From Cylindrospermum sp. NIES-4074 (GTDB lineage Bacteria; Cyanobacteriota; Cyanobacteriia; Cyanobacteriales; Nostocaceae), in contig AP018269.1 of assembly GCA_003994795.1 (NCBI GenBank), forward strand, positions 3,519,677-3,583,676: a stretch of 64,000 nt of DNA, in the 5' to 3' direction. Of this stretch, positions 15,809 through 24,631 are shown piece by piece. The notes beneath the pieces were generated by a model. The model was not told where the DNA came from, searched no databases, and saw only the letters and a program-made list of their open reading frames with translations. The stretch's first letter is position 1, and the number at the start of each line of letters is the position of its first letter. The position numbers were made by a program, and so were the translations under genes.

Positions 15809-17758
15809 TCAAAGTGTAGGTACTTGAGATTTTTCCGCAGTCGATTCGATTAACTTGAGTGGTACTGTTTCATCAAACACGGTTAAGTCGAACCAAAAAG
15901 TGGTGCCAATACCGACTTCACTCACCAAATGAACTTTGCTGTGATGCCTGTCGATGATATTTCTGACAATTGATAGACCTAAACCTGTGCCTTCCAGGGT
16001 GTGAACTCGGTTTTCCACACGGAAGAAGCGGTCAAAAATTGATTGTTGGTCTTCTGGAGCAATGCCTATTCCCGTATCAGCAATTTCAATCCGTACTTGA
16101 GGAGACTGATTGTGAGAGTTAGACTTGGGATCTAGTTGGTAGGCGCGAATTGCTACTTTGCCTCCCGCTTGGGTGAATTTCAGGGAATTGCCAATCAGGT
16201 TGCCAAATACTTGCACCAATAAATCATAATTGCCTACAACTAAGGGCAAGTTAGGGGCAATTTCCTGAAGCAGTTCGATACCTTTATCCCTAGCATTAAG
16301 TTGGTAAGTACGCAGTGTTTGCTCGATCGCTTGGGATAAATCCACCCCATCGAAGTTGTAACTCCGACCAGATTCAAGTTTTGACAAGTCTAAAACATCG
16401 TTAACTAAGCGAGTTAGGCGATCGGTTTCATGATTGACAGTTTGTAAAAATTCCTGCCGTTCCTCTATACCCAAGTCTTCGCCGTAATCATGCAGAGTTT
16501 CAATATAAGTTTTGATGTTAAATAAAGGCGTTCGTAGTTCGTGAGAAACGTTGCTGATAAATTGACTTTTAGCCTCGTTTAGTTCTACCTCGCGGGTGAT
16601 GTCTTGCACAGTGATAGCAATCCCTTTAATACTTTCCCGTTGCAGATTGAGGACTGTAGTCAAGAGAATGCGGATGGTGCGCTTGGTGGGTTGACTCAGA
16701 TGAAGACGAAACTCGGCGCTTTCACATTCACCTGCGGCCATTTCGTACAAAGGACGGGTGAGTTCCATTTGCACTGTTGAGGGCAAGTGATGTAACACAT
16801 TGCTACCCACCACATCCACCCCTTCCCAGCCAAAAATTCGCCGTGCTGTGGGGTTGACTAAAATCACCTGCATATTATTATCAATCAGCACTGCACCATC
16901 AGCAATAGTGGAAACTAAGGTTTCTAACTTAGCTTTCTCTGCTGTAATTTCCTCAATATTTTGTTCGTCATAACTTTCCAAGCGCTGGGCCATATCATTA
17001 AAGCTTAAGATTAATTCTCCCAGTTCGCCCCCTAAAGGTAAGTCTATGCGCTGTTGAAAATTCCCGGCAGCAATTTGTTTTACCCCTACCAGTAGTTCTT
17101 TAATTGGTTTAGTGATAGTTAAAGCATTAATTACCCCAGCCAAAATTACCATGACCCAGATTGTGATAAAAACCGCAATGGTGACATCGCGGGTAAAATT
17201 GGTAGAGATAACTGCTGTTTGATTGGGGTTGATACCGATCGCCAATACACCCAAATATTTTTTATCAGATATCAAGGGAATAAACACATCGGTGACTATG
17301 CCATCTGGGGTCATGTGTTGCCGCACCATTGGCTTTTCCCCATCACCAGGGTAATCATCTGGCAGTTGTATCCGTCGCTCAATGGTGAGAGAATTTTCTA
17401 CTTCCGCTTCCAAAAAAGGAATTCCCAAAAATATTTTCCCTGTTTCGTCAGCGTAGAGCATATAACGCACACTAGAGGTGCTGTTGTAGAAGCGTTGGGA
17501 AAATTGGGCAACCTCGCTCAGATTGTGGTCAGCAACTAGGGGGGTAACATTGGCAGCTAATAGCAGTCCCAGGTCACGACCAAAGCGGGTATCATTCAGA
17601 CGCGCATCTTGCTGAATTGTATTCACAGCCCAGAAAGTCAGACCGCTCATCACCAAAGAAACCACCAAAGTAGCGACAGCCAAAAGCTTGGTCTGGAGGG
17701 TGAACTCAGACCACCAACTAGCGATCGCATTTCGGAATGTTGTTAAAAAAGCCAGCAT
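15809..17758 (-). CDS. nblS: Sensor histidine kinase NblS (Hik33/DspA type)
   Basis: Membrane-bound sensor kinase with the NblS domain order: a TM helix (LAVATLVVSLVMSGLTFWAV), an extracytoplasmic sensor of about 145 residues, a second TM helix (ITIWVMVILAGVINAL), HAMP, PAS (ADGAVLIDNNMQVILVNPTA), HisKA with the phospho-accepting His in SNVSHELRTPL, and a HATPase with N-box (FGNLIGNSLKFT), G1 (DTGIGIAP) and G2 (GTGLGLSIV). NblS controls responses to high light and nutrient stress, including phycobilisome breakdown, in cyanobacteria. The open frame extends to 17851, but that extension is encoded by heptamer repeats (NTQSPIPSPQSPIPNPQS). The ATG at 17758 is therefore the real start, giving 649 aa. 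purD lies directly upstream on the same strand. Confidence 0.94.
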   Translation of the reverse strand: MLAFLTTFRNAIASWWSEFTLQTKLLAVATLVVSLVMSGLTFWAVNTIQQDARLNDTRFGRDLGLLLAANVTPLVADHNLSEVAQFSQRFYNSTSSVRYMLYADETGKIFLGIPFLEAEVENSLTIERRIQLPDDYPGDGEKPMVRQHMTPDGIVTDVFIPLISDKKYLGVLAIGINPNQTAVISTNFTRDVTIAVFITIWVMVILAGVINALTITKPIKELLVGVKQIAAGNFQQRIDLPLGGELGELILSFNDMAQRLESYDEQNIEEITAEKAKLETLVSTIADGAVLIDNNMQVILVNPTARRIFGWEGVDVVGSNVLHHLPSTVQMELTRPLYEMAAGECESAEFRLHLSQPTKRTIRILLTTVLNLQRESIKGIAITVQDITREVELNEAKSQFISNVSHELRTPLFNIKTYIETLHDYGEDLGIEERQEFLQTVNHETDRLTRLVNDVLDLSKLESGRSYNFDGVDLSQAIEQTLRTYQLNARDKGIELLQEIAPNLPLVVGNYDLLVQVFGNLIGNSLKFTQAGGKVAIRAYQLDPKSNSHNQSPQVRIEIADTGIGIAPEDQQSIFDRFFRVENRVHTLEGTGLGLSIVRNIIDRHHSKVHLVSEVGIGTTFWFDLTVFDETVPLKLIESTAEKSQVPTL

Positions 17759-17766
17759 CTTCGATA

Positions 17767-17883
17767 GGGATTGGGGATTGGGGATTGGGGATTGGGGACT
17801 GGGGATTGGGGATTGGGTATTGGGGACTAGGAAAAAACTCTTACCCCACACCCTACACCCTACACCCTACTCAGCACTCAGCA
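17767..17883. repeat. STRR array between purD and nblS
   Basis: Nine heptamers of the GGGATTG type (17767-17829), then three CACCCTA heptamers (17849-17869) and two CTCAGCA heptamers (17870-17883). The purD stop codon lies in the last CACCCTA unit and its final codons in the CTCAGCA units. On the minus strand the array forms an open frame continuous with nblS. Confidence 0.93.
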
Positions 17884-19150
17884 CTCTGTAACCGATATCT
17901 CTACGGTAATAGACCCCTTCAAATTGAATATATTTGATTCCAGCATATGCTTGGGCGATCGCTTGCTTAAAATTTTCGCCAATTCCCGTTACATTTAAAA
18001 CTCGACCGCCATCTGTCACTATTTGTTGCTGTTGGTTCAACTTCGTACCCGCATGAAATATAGTCGCTCCAGTTGCCTCTGCGGAATCAATGCCAGTAAT
18101 TACCTTACCTTTCTCATATTCCCCAGGATAACCGCCTGAGGCAGCAACAACAGTGGCAGCTGCCCCATGTTTCCAACTAATAGGTGGCATTTCTCCTAAC
18201 CGCTGCTGTACACAGGCCAGGATTAACTCTTCTAGGGGGGTTTCCAGCAGTGGTAAAATCACTTGGGTTTCTGGATCACCAAAACGACAGTTAAATTCCA
18301 AAACTTTAAAGTCGCCATTGGGTGCAATCATCAACCCAGCATACAGCACACCCCGGTAGTCAATGCCCTTGGCTCTTAAACAGGCGATCGTTTTTTCTAA
18401 TACTTCAGTTTGAATGCGAGCCATTAACTCTGGTGTGGCGATCGGCGCAGGTGCATAAACTCCCATCCCCCCAGTATTTTCTCCTGTATCGCCCTCACCA
18501 ATCCGCTTATGATCTTGAGCAGGTAGCAGAGGCCGAATAGTTAGCCCATCTGTCAATGCTAAAACTGAAACCTCTTGCCCAATCAAACATTCTTCAATCA
18601 CAACAAATTCGCCAGCAGAGCCAAACTGCCCTTGAAAAATGGCATCAATGGCATCTTCTGCCTGTGTCAAGGTTTCGGCTACTGTGACACCCTTACCAGC
18701 TGCCAAACCATCAGCTTTGACAACAATTGGTGCGCCATGTGCTTTTACATAGGATTTAGCTGCTGCTGCCTCCGTAAATACCGCTGCCCGTGCCGTGGGA
18801 ATCCCCGCTTCCTGCATCAGAGCTTTAGCCCAAGCCTTACTGGCCTCAATCTGCGCTCCCGCTCTGACAGGGCCAAATACCATCAATCCTTGGGCTTGGA
18901 GGTAGTCTGTAATTCCCTTGGCTAGGGGCACTTCTGGCCCAACTACCACTAGGGAAATACCGTTTTTCAGGGCAAATTGGCTGATGCCCTCAAAGTCATC
19001 TACTGCCAGGGGCACGTTTTGGCAACGTTCCATACTTGCCGTACCCCCATTTCCCGGTATACAGACAACTTGCTCAATTTGTTTGGACTGTAGCAGTTTC
19101 CACGCCAGAGCGTGTTCGCGCCCCCCATTACCGACAACTAAAACTTTCAC
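17867..19150 (-). CDS. purD: Phosphoribosylamine-glycine ligase (GARS)
   Basis: A 427-aa enzyme of purine synthesis that joins glycine to phosphoribosylamine using ATP. The N-terminal motif VVGNGGREHALAWKL, the substrate motif GPEVPLAKGI, the ATP-grasp loop ADGLAAGKGVTVAET, GENTGGMGVYAP and the metal-binding LEFNCRFGDPETQ are all present. Length is normal. The last codons (RVLSAE and the stop) are supplied by heptamer repeats, so the natural C-terminus has been replaced or extended by repeat DNA. nblS follows on the same strand across the repeat array and may be co-transcribed. Confidence 0.97.
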   Translation of the reverse strand: MKVLVVGNGGREHALAWKLLQSKQIEQVVCIPGNGGTASMERCQNVPLAVDDFEGISQFALKNGISLVVVGPEVPLAKGITDYLQAQGLMVFGPVRAGAQIEASKAWAKALMQEAGIPTARAAVFTEAAAAKSYVKAHGAPIVVKADGLAAGKGVTVAETLTQAEDAIDAIFQGQFGSAGEFVVIEECLIGQEVSVLALTDGLTIRPLLPAQDHKRIGEGDTGENTGGMGVYAPAPIATPELMARIQTEVLEKTIACLRAKGIDYRGVLYAGLMIAPNGDFKVLEFNCRFGDPETQVILPLLETPLEELILACVQQRLGEMPPISWKHGAAATVVAASGGYPGEYEKGKVITGIDSAEATGATIFHAGTKLNQQQQIVTDGGRVLNVTGIGENFKQAIAQAYAGIKYIQFEGVYYRRDIGYRVLSAE

Positions 19151-19510
19151 TTATTTCCTCGTGCGTCCCTTGCGAAGCGAGAATGCCTTAGAGCGACTCG
19201 CGGATCAATTTTTTCACCAATCCTCCTGCTTATGCAAGCCCCATCATCCTATTTCTCAGTTTAATCATGGCTTGCTCTCACTGGCTGCCAGCTTTAACTA
19301 CTGTAGTTGCTTTGAGCATTGATCTGGATAAATTGGTACATTTATGAACTACTGTAAAAAAATTAGGGAAATAATTGTTAATTAACGGCAAATGTAGTTG
19401 GCTATGTTTTTTAAAGCTTTAACATATTAACTATAAAGTAATGACAATTATTGAGAGCGAGTATTACTCTGTGAATATTGAAATTAAAAAAATATCAACA
19501 TAGTCGAAAC
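19151..19510. other. Divergent intergenic region (purD / epimerase)
   Basis: About 360 bases between two divergent genes. The purD-proximal part carries inverted text around TCGTGCGTCCCTTGCGAAGCG, a common palindromic cyanobacterial repeat. The epimerase-proximal part is AT-rich and likely to hold its promoter. No ORF is supported. Confidence 0.4.
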
Positions 19511-20458
19511 ATGGCTAAAATTATCGTTACTGGAGCCGCAGGATTTATTGGCTCTCACCTTGCCGAAGCATTGTTGCTACAGGGAGAAGAAGTAATTGGC
19601 GTTGATGAATTCAATGATTACTACGAGCCTATATTTAAGCGCAAGAATGCTGCTAAATTAGAATCATTCCCAAACTTTCAATTAATTGAAGGAGATATTC
19701 AATTTTTAGATTGGCAAACACTCCTAAAAGAAGTTGAATTAGTTTATCATCAAGCAGCCCAGGCAGGGGTGAGGGCAAGTTGGGGTAAAGGATTTCGTAC
19801 TTACACAGAACGTAATATTAATGCTACGCAAGTTTTGCTGGAAGCAATCAAGGATGCCCAAAACTTGAAAAGGTTAGTCTTTGCCTCTACATCTAGTGTA
19901 TACGGTGATGCGGAAACATTACCCACCCACGAGGAAATTATCCCGCTACCAGTTTCTCCTTATGGCATTACTAAGTTAGCGGCAGAGCGTTTGTGTGGAC
20001 TATATCACAAAAACTTTGGCGTGCCCTGTGTGTCATTGCGCTATTTCACAGTTTATGGCCCCCGACAACGCCCAGATATGGCATTTCATAAGTTTTTCCG
20101 AACCATTTTGCAGGATGAGGCGATTCCCGTTTATGGGGATGGACAGCAAACACGAGACTTTACCTTTGTGAGTGATGTCATCGCTGCCAATTTAGCTGCC
20201 GCTACCATACCAGCAGCAGTGGGGGAAATTTTTAATATTGGCGGTGGTAGCAGGGTGGTTTTAGCTGAAGTCTTGGACACAATAGCAGACATTGTTGGTA
20301 AACCCATCAAAAGAAACCACATTGAAAAGGCAATGGGAGATGCGCGTCACACGGCTGCTGATGTATCGAAGGCGCGGAAAATTCTGGGATATCAGCCACA
20401 AGTCTCGCTGCGGGAAGGTTTAACGCAGGAATGGCACTGGGTTAAGTCTTTGTATTAA
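19511..20458 (+). CDS. NAD-dependent NDP-sugar epimerase/dehydratase
   Basis: A 315-aa extended short-chain dehydrogenase. It has a Rossmann NAD loop (TGAAGFIGSHLAEALL), the catalytic serine region (FASTSSVYGD) and the YxxxK pair (SPYGITKLAAERL). Later family motifs are LRYFTVYGPRQRPDM and RDFTFVSDV. Relatives interconvert UDP-glucose/galactose or UDP-glucuronate/galacturonate; the RPDM motif is typical of this group. The frame also runs to a TTG at 19478, but the Rossmann motif begins directly after the ATG at 19511. It probably supplies nucleotide sugars for envelope glycans. The exact substrate cannot be assigned. Confidence 0.92.
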   Translation: MAKIIVTGAAGFIGSHLAEALLLQGEEVIGVDEFNDYYEPIFKRKNAAKLESFPNFQLIEGDIQFLDWQTLLKEVELVYHQAAQAGVRASWGKGFRTYTERNINATQVLLEAIKDAQNLKRLVFASTSSVYGDAETLPTHEEIIPLPVSPYGITKLAAERLCGLYHKNFGVPCVSLRYFTVYGPRQRPDMAFHKFFRTILQDEAIPVYGDGQQTRDFTFVSDVIAANLAAATIPAAVGEIFNIGGGSRVVLAEVLDTIADIVGKPIKRNHIEKAMGDARHTAADVSKARKILGYQPQVSLREGLTQEWHWVKSLY

Positions 20459-20502
20459 CGGCTGGGTTTTACAGTAATTTGCATTTGAGCAGACTAAATT
20501 GC

Positions 20503-20526
20503 AGAGACGTTTCCTGAAACGTCTCT
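20503..20526 (+). terminator. Terminator after the epimerase gene
   Basis: Perfect 10-bp stem AGAGACGTTT / AAACGTCTCT with a CCTG loop, followed by AATTTTT. It lies 45 bases after the stop codon. Confidence 0.85.
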
Positions 20527-20666
20527 AATTTTTAGGACTTATGCAAAAATTCCCCCTAGCATAAGAACTTAACGATAACGATTTCTGTAATTTGATAATT
20601 TTCATAGAGAGATGGCTTTTGTAGTGATAAAAGTTGTCGGAGTTCATCACAGGGTTTCATAACTTT

Positions 20667-21236
20667 TCATCCTTGTAAAACTTCAGCCACAGTTAACTGA
20701 AGATTAGCAAAAATTGAGGAAACAATCGCACTTTGTCCCTGATAAACTCGCTCATCATAAAATCCCTCTACCCATTCCAAAACCGTCACCTTTTGGGAAA
20801 TAGGATCAACAATCCAATATTCCGCAATTCCCCGTGCCGCATACTCAGATCGCTTATAGCGGTAATCACGATTTTCCTGATTTGGACTCACTACCTCAAC
20901 CACCAACAATGGTGGTGGCATATCCATTAAAATCAGAGAGCGTATAGCCCCTTGCATTACCGTCGCCAACTCTTCAGAAAACACCACCAGATCAGGAACA
21001 CGCACCCCCACCTGCCGACTATTCACAGAAATTTCTGTTTTCATACTCAAGCGATAAAATGGAATTCCCAATTGCAAGAAATAAGCAACTAAAAACATCG
21101 CTATTCGGCGATTTAGCTCACTTTCTAATGGCATAGAAATTAGTTCTCCATTCTCCAACTCATATAAAGTATCCGTCCCATCGTCATAATTAAGGAATTC
21201 TTCAAAGGTCATCTTTTTAGTGGCTGCAACTGTCAT
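20667..21236 (-). CDS. Uma2-family putative endonuclease (DUF820)
   Basis: A 189-aa protein of the Uma2 family, which is greatly expanded in filamentous cyanobacteria and has a PD-(D/E)XK nuclease-like fold. The start MTFEEFLNYDDGTDTLYELENGELI, the core VRVPDLVVFSEE and PLLVVEVVSPNQENRDYRYKRSEYA, and the end GIAEYWIVDP are diagnostic. The frame extends to 21374, but GGGAG 9 bases upstream of the ATG at 21236 fixes the start. The biological role of the family is not established; activity is inferred from fold. Confidence 0.93.
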   Translation of the reverse strand: MTVAATKKMTFEEFLNYDDGTDTLYELENGELISMPLESELNRRIAMFLVAYFLQLGIPFYRLSMKTEISVNSRQVGVRVPDLVVFSEELATVMQGAIRSLILMDMPPPLLVVEVVSPNQENRDYRYKRSEYAARGIAEYWIVDPISQKVTVLEWVEGFYDERVYQGQSAIVSSIFANLQLTVAEVLQG

Positions 21237-21394
21237 TGCTTTTTCTCCCATAGTTAGCTTGTATAGCAAAGTGCTTGATGCTTCGGCTGAAATGCTGTTA
21301 GCGATAGCGGGGCGTTTAGCCCGTATAAACCTAGTTGCTTCAAGGCTTTGAGGAATCAACACCGTCCTAACCACCGAGAAGGTTGCTATATTAA

Positions 21395-21544
21395 CTATTT
21401 TAACAATGCCTCTAATTTTTCCATCCCCTGGTGAATCTCAACCTCTAACTTTGTCAAATTAGCAAGGATGTCTTTAGGCGCGAGATACTCCACTTTCTCA
21501 TGCACAACTTCCTTGTAACGATTTAACTGATATCTTGCACCATT
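21395..21544 (-). pseudogene. hsdM: C-terminal fragment of a type I restriction methylase (HsdM)
   Basis: The minus strand reads YQLNRYKEVVHEKVEYLAPK, then DILANLTKLEVEIHQGMEKL and EALLK before the stop. This matches the last about 45 residues of type I R-M modification subunits, which end in LNRYKE...Y..P..IL..L..LE. The rest of the gene is absent: a MITE-like inverted repeat begins exactly where the homology stops. No hsdS or hsdR is nearby. Confidence 0.75.
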
Positions 21545-21654
21545 TTTAATTAACCCAAAGGTGGGCAATGCCCGTGACGTAAGAATCGGGGTTTCATGGC
21601 AATAAAAGCATTGCCCACCCTACAAAAATTGGCATTCAATAACTGGTGCAAGAT
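21532..21654. repeat. MITE-like element with nested inverted repeats
   Basis: Outer 11-bp inverted repeats ATCTTGCACCA (21532-21542) and TGGTGCAAGAT (21644-21654) enclose inner inverted repeats GGTGGGCAATGC (21561-21572) and GCATTGCCCACC (21609-21620). It has no coding capacity. It abuts the hsdM fragment. Confidence 0.72.
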
Positions 21655-21749
21655 GTGATTTTAGCTAAGGTCATACTCCTGAGTAGTAATGTCAGCTTTT
21701 CCTATACAGAAACTCTGAGAAGTGTGGGGTCGGTCTCGTTTTTAATTAT

Positions 21750-24623
21750 TTATTCCCATTGCTGAAATTGCTCACTAGCGCTGCGAAGTAGAGAATTTAT
21801 TTGAGCGCGACGGGTTTCAAAGTTGGCGGCGATGTAAATTAGCAAGATGCCAACTAGCAAGCCAACAATCCATTTTAAAAAGGAGTAGCGGAAGCTGAAA
21901 ATCACCATTTGATAGATGCTGGTGATAAAGAAAGTTGCCGTGCCAATGTAGAGAAAAGCCCGTACTCGCAAAGCTAATCCGGCAAAAATGGCGATGAGGC
22001 TGAAAAATCCCGGTATTAAGGGGGCATTTTGATGAAATAAAATTGCCCACCCGCAAATTATGCCACTACCTAACATTCGGAGGCTGTGACGAATGGTTTT
22101 AGATTCTGGTAGTTTCAGCGTTTCGTCTACTTGGGCTATATACAGCAGTGATAAGCCAATAGGTGTGACATACCATAAAGTTTCAGTCAAACGTAAGTTA
22201 TGAAACCAGGAAAATAACGCCCAATCTATTAAGGCGACACTGAGATAGGTAAACCGAAATTGTGCTGCTCCTTTGGCGAGAAAGATGTAATATATCGCTG
22301 TGATGACTAAAGTGATGGGAGAAACTTGCAGTCTGGTTTGCCCTAAAATTATCAGTGGTAGGATGTATGCGGCTCGTTGCCAAGGTACTTTTGACCAACC
22401 CAAGGTTTCCCAAGGAAGGATGTAGAGAAAATAGGCAGCGACGCAGGCAATAGCACCATTCCAAGGAAGTAACTGAGTCGCAAACACTCGTCCTATGGGG
22501 AAATCTTGTAAAAAAAGACTAATCACACCTGCCTCTATCAAACCCAGGTAAACCCAGATTTCATCGATTCTGATGCCCCATGCCTTTTCTTCTGGGGAAT
22601 TAAGGGAATTTTGCCTTCCCTGCCAAATGGCATATTGCACCAAAAAGAACCCGGTTCCCAAGCCTAAATAATAGTTAAGCTGAATGGGAACGGTAATTGC
22701 AGCTATGAGTAAGAAACTACTCCAAACCCAGTGCAGATGGGTAATTCCTTTCACTTCTTGGGGAGTCAGGCGGAAGTATCTAGCAATCTGTGGGAACCGC
22801 GACAGTAAGCGATAGGCACACATGATGCTGACACCAAGGGCAGACATGGCAATTAATCCATCACCTATTGCGCCCCCTGTGGCTTGGGACATTTGATAAA
22901 ACAGCAGTTCATAGGCGGAAATGGAAACGCCAATGATGCCTAGATAAAGTAGGGGTTTGAAGCTTTCCCTCCTTCGTCCTACACCAATGAAAATTAAAGC
23001 TACACCAAGGGAACAAAAACCTGTCCAGTCGGTAAAGGCGTTGAGGCGCAGGATGACGCTGAATGCACCATAGATAAGGGGGAGGACGTGGAAGCTGCTG
23101 GGCAACCTTTCTAACTGATATCGCCGCCGCCACCATTCCCCGAAAAGCTGGGTTGTTAAACCTAAAGCAATGTTGGCGATCGCAATTTTAATAATTGAGT
23201 GTTCCCCAAAACCCAACACTTCAACCGTTAACAGTTCTAAACACCAACCAATGCTATAAAATGCCCAATTTGTTGATTCTCGCCAACTGCGATAAATAAT
23301 CGCCCCCAAGGTGATTACCGTGGCTGCTAAATAGAAAAATCCGGCAGCAACACTCCCTTGATAAACTAGCAGTGAATGCTGCGTCAGGCTCAATAACTCA
23401 AAACCACATAAAGCGATCGCCCATTTATCACTGACTGCGGCATAAATCAGGGCTAATTCGTTACCTCGCTGTGTTAATACGGTACGCCCTAACCATAAAC
23501 TGGAAATGGCGATCGCACCCACAACAAACCAACCTGCTACAGACAAATGTGCTAAACCAGGTACACCTTGCCACAGCAGCGCCCCAATAAAACTCAATCC
23601 AAAACCGACGGTAATTGCTGCGGATATTTGATCTCTTAAATAACAGGTATTCCAGAACATCACCACCACAGCCACACCCAAACTAATTAATCTAGCTGCT
23701 GGGAAAAATAACGTTAGTAACTGGGCAAATCCCACAGCTACCACACTCAAAATAGTATTTGTAGTGCGATCGCCTGCCGTTGTCCGACTGGCTAAACCTG
23801 TGAGTGCTATTGGTGTAATTAACCAAATGGTTCCCCAATAATCTTGGTGATAGGGAACGCCATACCAAGATAATTCTGGGTTTCCCCACAACAGCACAAA
23901 GCTAACGGCAGCTAGTCCTAAACCGATGTACCAACCACTACGCCGCCAATATCCTTCCCCAATGCTAAATCCCCATTCTGCCACCATGAGAATTAATAAA
24001 ATTCCTGCCCAAATTTCTTTACTTAAAGTTGGTAGCAGCCAATTGATGATAGAACAAAGAGTGAATATTGCCGTGATATGAGTCAGATATACCAGGGGAG
24101 GGGAAATGGTGGCGCGGCGTTTGCAGATGATTGCTAAAGTGATGGTAGAAAAAAGCAAATTTAGCGATCGCAATGTGGGATTAATTAAAGCCAGTCCCGT
24201 TAAACCAACCCCCAAAATTAAAGTTAACTGTTCGCCAAAAGTAGCTAATTCCGACTTTTGTTGACGACGGAGGCTATCAGTTAGCGCCACCATGAAAATT
24301 ACATAGGGAAATAAAGCGATACCCAATAATGCCCAAGGTTCATTTTGGGAATGGGTGAGATTGGTAGCAGTGGCGATCGCTAATTGTTGTAATTCAGCAG
24401 GTACTAACCGCCAACCCAGCCAAATCGTCTGCAACCCAATAAAGAAAAATGCCGCTAAATCAACCTGTAAACTATACCGCTGTAAACGACGGCTGAAAAA
24501 CCACAAACCTAACCCACTCACAGCTATTGCCTGCCAAGGTTGAGTTACTACCGCCACCCCCCAACCCAAAAACAGCAGAACTCCACCTATTTGCTCCCAG
24601 ACCAAAGGAGATAAAGAAGGCAT
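21750..24623 (-). CDS. Large polytopic membrane protein, C-terminal part of a split gene
   Basis: A 957-aa protein composed almost entirely of hydrophobic helices (more than 20 segments by eye) with short loops. I recognise no transporter or enzyme motif. It begins MPSLSPLVWEQIGGVLLFLG, but its frame remains open upstream through a G-rich repeat (24642-24694) and would continue in the 358-aa gene ahead if one repeat unit had one more G. It is therefore best read as the C-terminal three quarters of one about 1320-aa protein. It may still be expressed separately from the ATG at 24623, preceded by purine-rich sequence. Function unknown. Confidence 0.78.
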   Translation of the reverse strand: MPSLSPLVWEQIGGVLLFLGWGVAVVTQPWQAIAVSGLGLWFFSRRLQRYSLQVDLAAFFFIGLQTIWLGWRLVPAELQQLAIATATNLTHSQNEPWALLGIALFPYVIFMVALTDSLRRQQKSELATFGEQLTLILGVGLTGLALINPTLRSLNLLFSTITLAIICKRRATISPPLVYLTHITAIFTLCSIINWLLPTLSKEIWAGILLILMVAEWGFSIGEGYWRRSGWYIGLGLAAVSFVLLWGNPELSWYGVPYHQDYWGTIWLITPIALTGLASRTTAGDRTTNTILSVVAVGFAQLLTLFFPAARLISLGVAVVVMFWNTCYLRDQISAAITVGFGLSFIGALLWQGVPGLAHLSVAGWFVVGAIAISSLWLGRTVLTQRGNELALIYAAVSDKWAIALCGFELLSLTQHSLLVYQGSVAAGFFYLAATVITLGAIIYRSWRESTNWAFYSIGWCLELLTVEVLGFGEHSIIKIAIANIALGLTTQLFGEWWRRRYQLERLPSSFHVLPLIYGAFSVILRLNAFTDWTGFCSLGVALIFIGVGRRRESFKPLLYLGIIGVSISAYELLFYQMSQATGGAIGDGLIAMSALGVSIMCAYRLLSRFPQIARYFRLTPQEVKGITHLHWVWSSFLLIAAITVPIQLNYYLGLGTGFFLVQYAIWQGRQNSLNSPEEKAWGIRIDEIWVYLGLIEAGVISLFLQDFPIGRVFATQLLPWNGAIACVAAYFLYILPWETLGWSKVPWQRAAYILPLIILGQTRLQVSPITLVITAIYYIFLAKGAAQFRFTYLSVALIDWALFSWFHNLRLTETLWYVTPIGLSLLYIAQVDETLKLPESKTIRHSLRMLGSGIICGWAILFHQNAPLIPGFFSLIAIFAGLALRVRAFLYIGTATFFITSIYQMVIFSFRYSFLKWIVGLLVGILLIYIAANFETRRAQINSLLRSASEQFQQWE

Positions 24624-24631
24624 GACTCCCC

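Noticed and set aside
17767-17829. Considered as a CRISPR-like array because of regular repeats
   Set aside because: The 7-bp units are contiguous without spacers, which is an STRR and not CRISPR.
17759-17851. 31-residue extension of NblS
   Set aside because: It is encoded by heptamer repeats (Pro/Ser/Gln/Asn-rich) and lies before the natural start with its first membrane helix.
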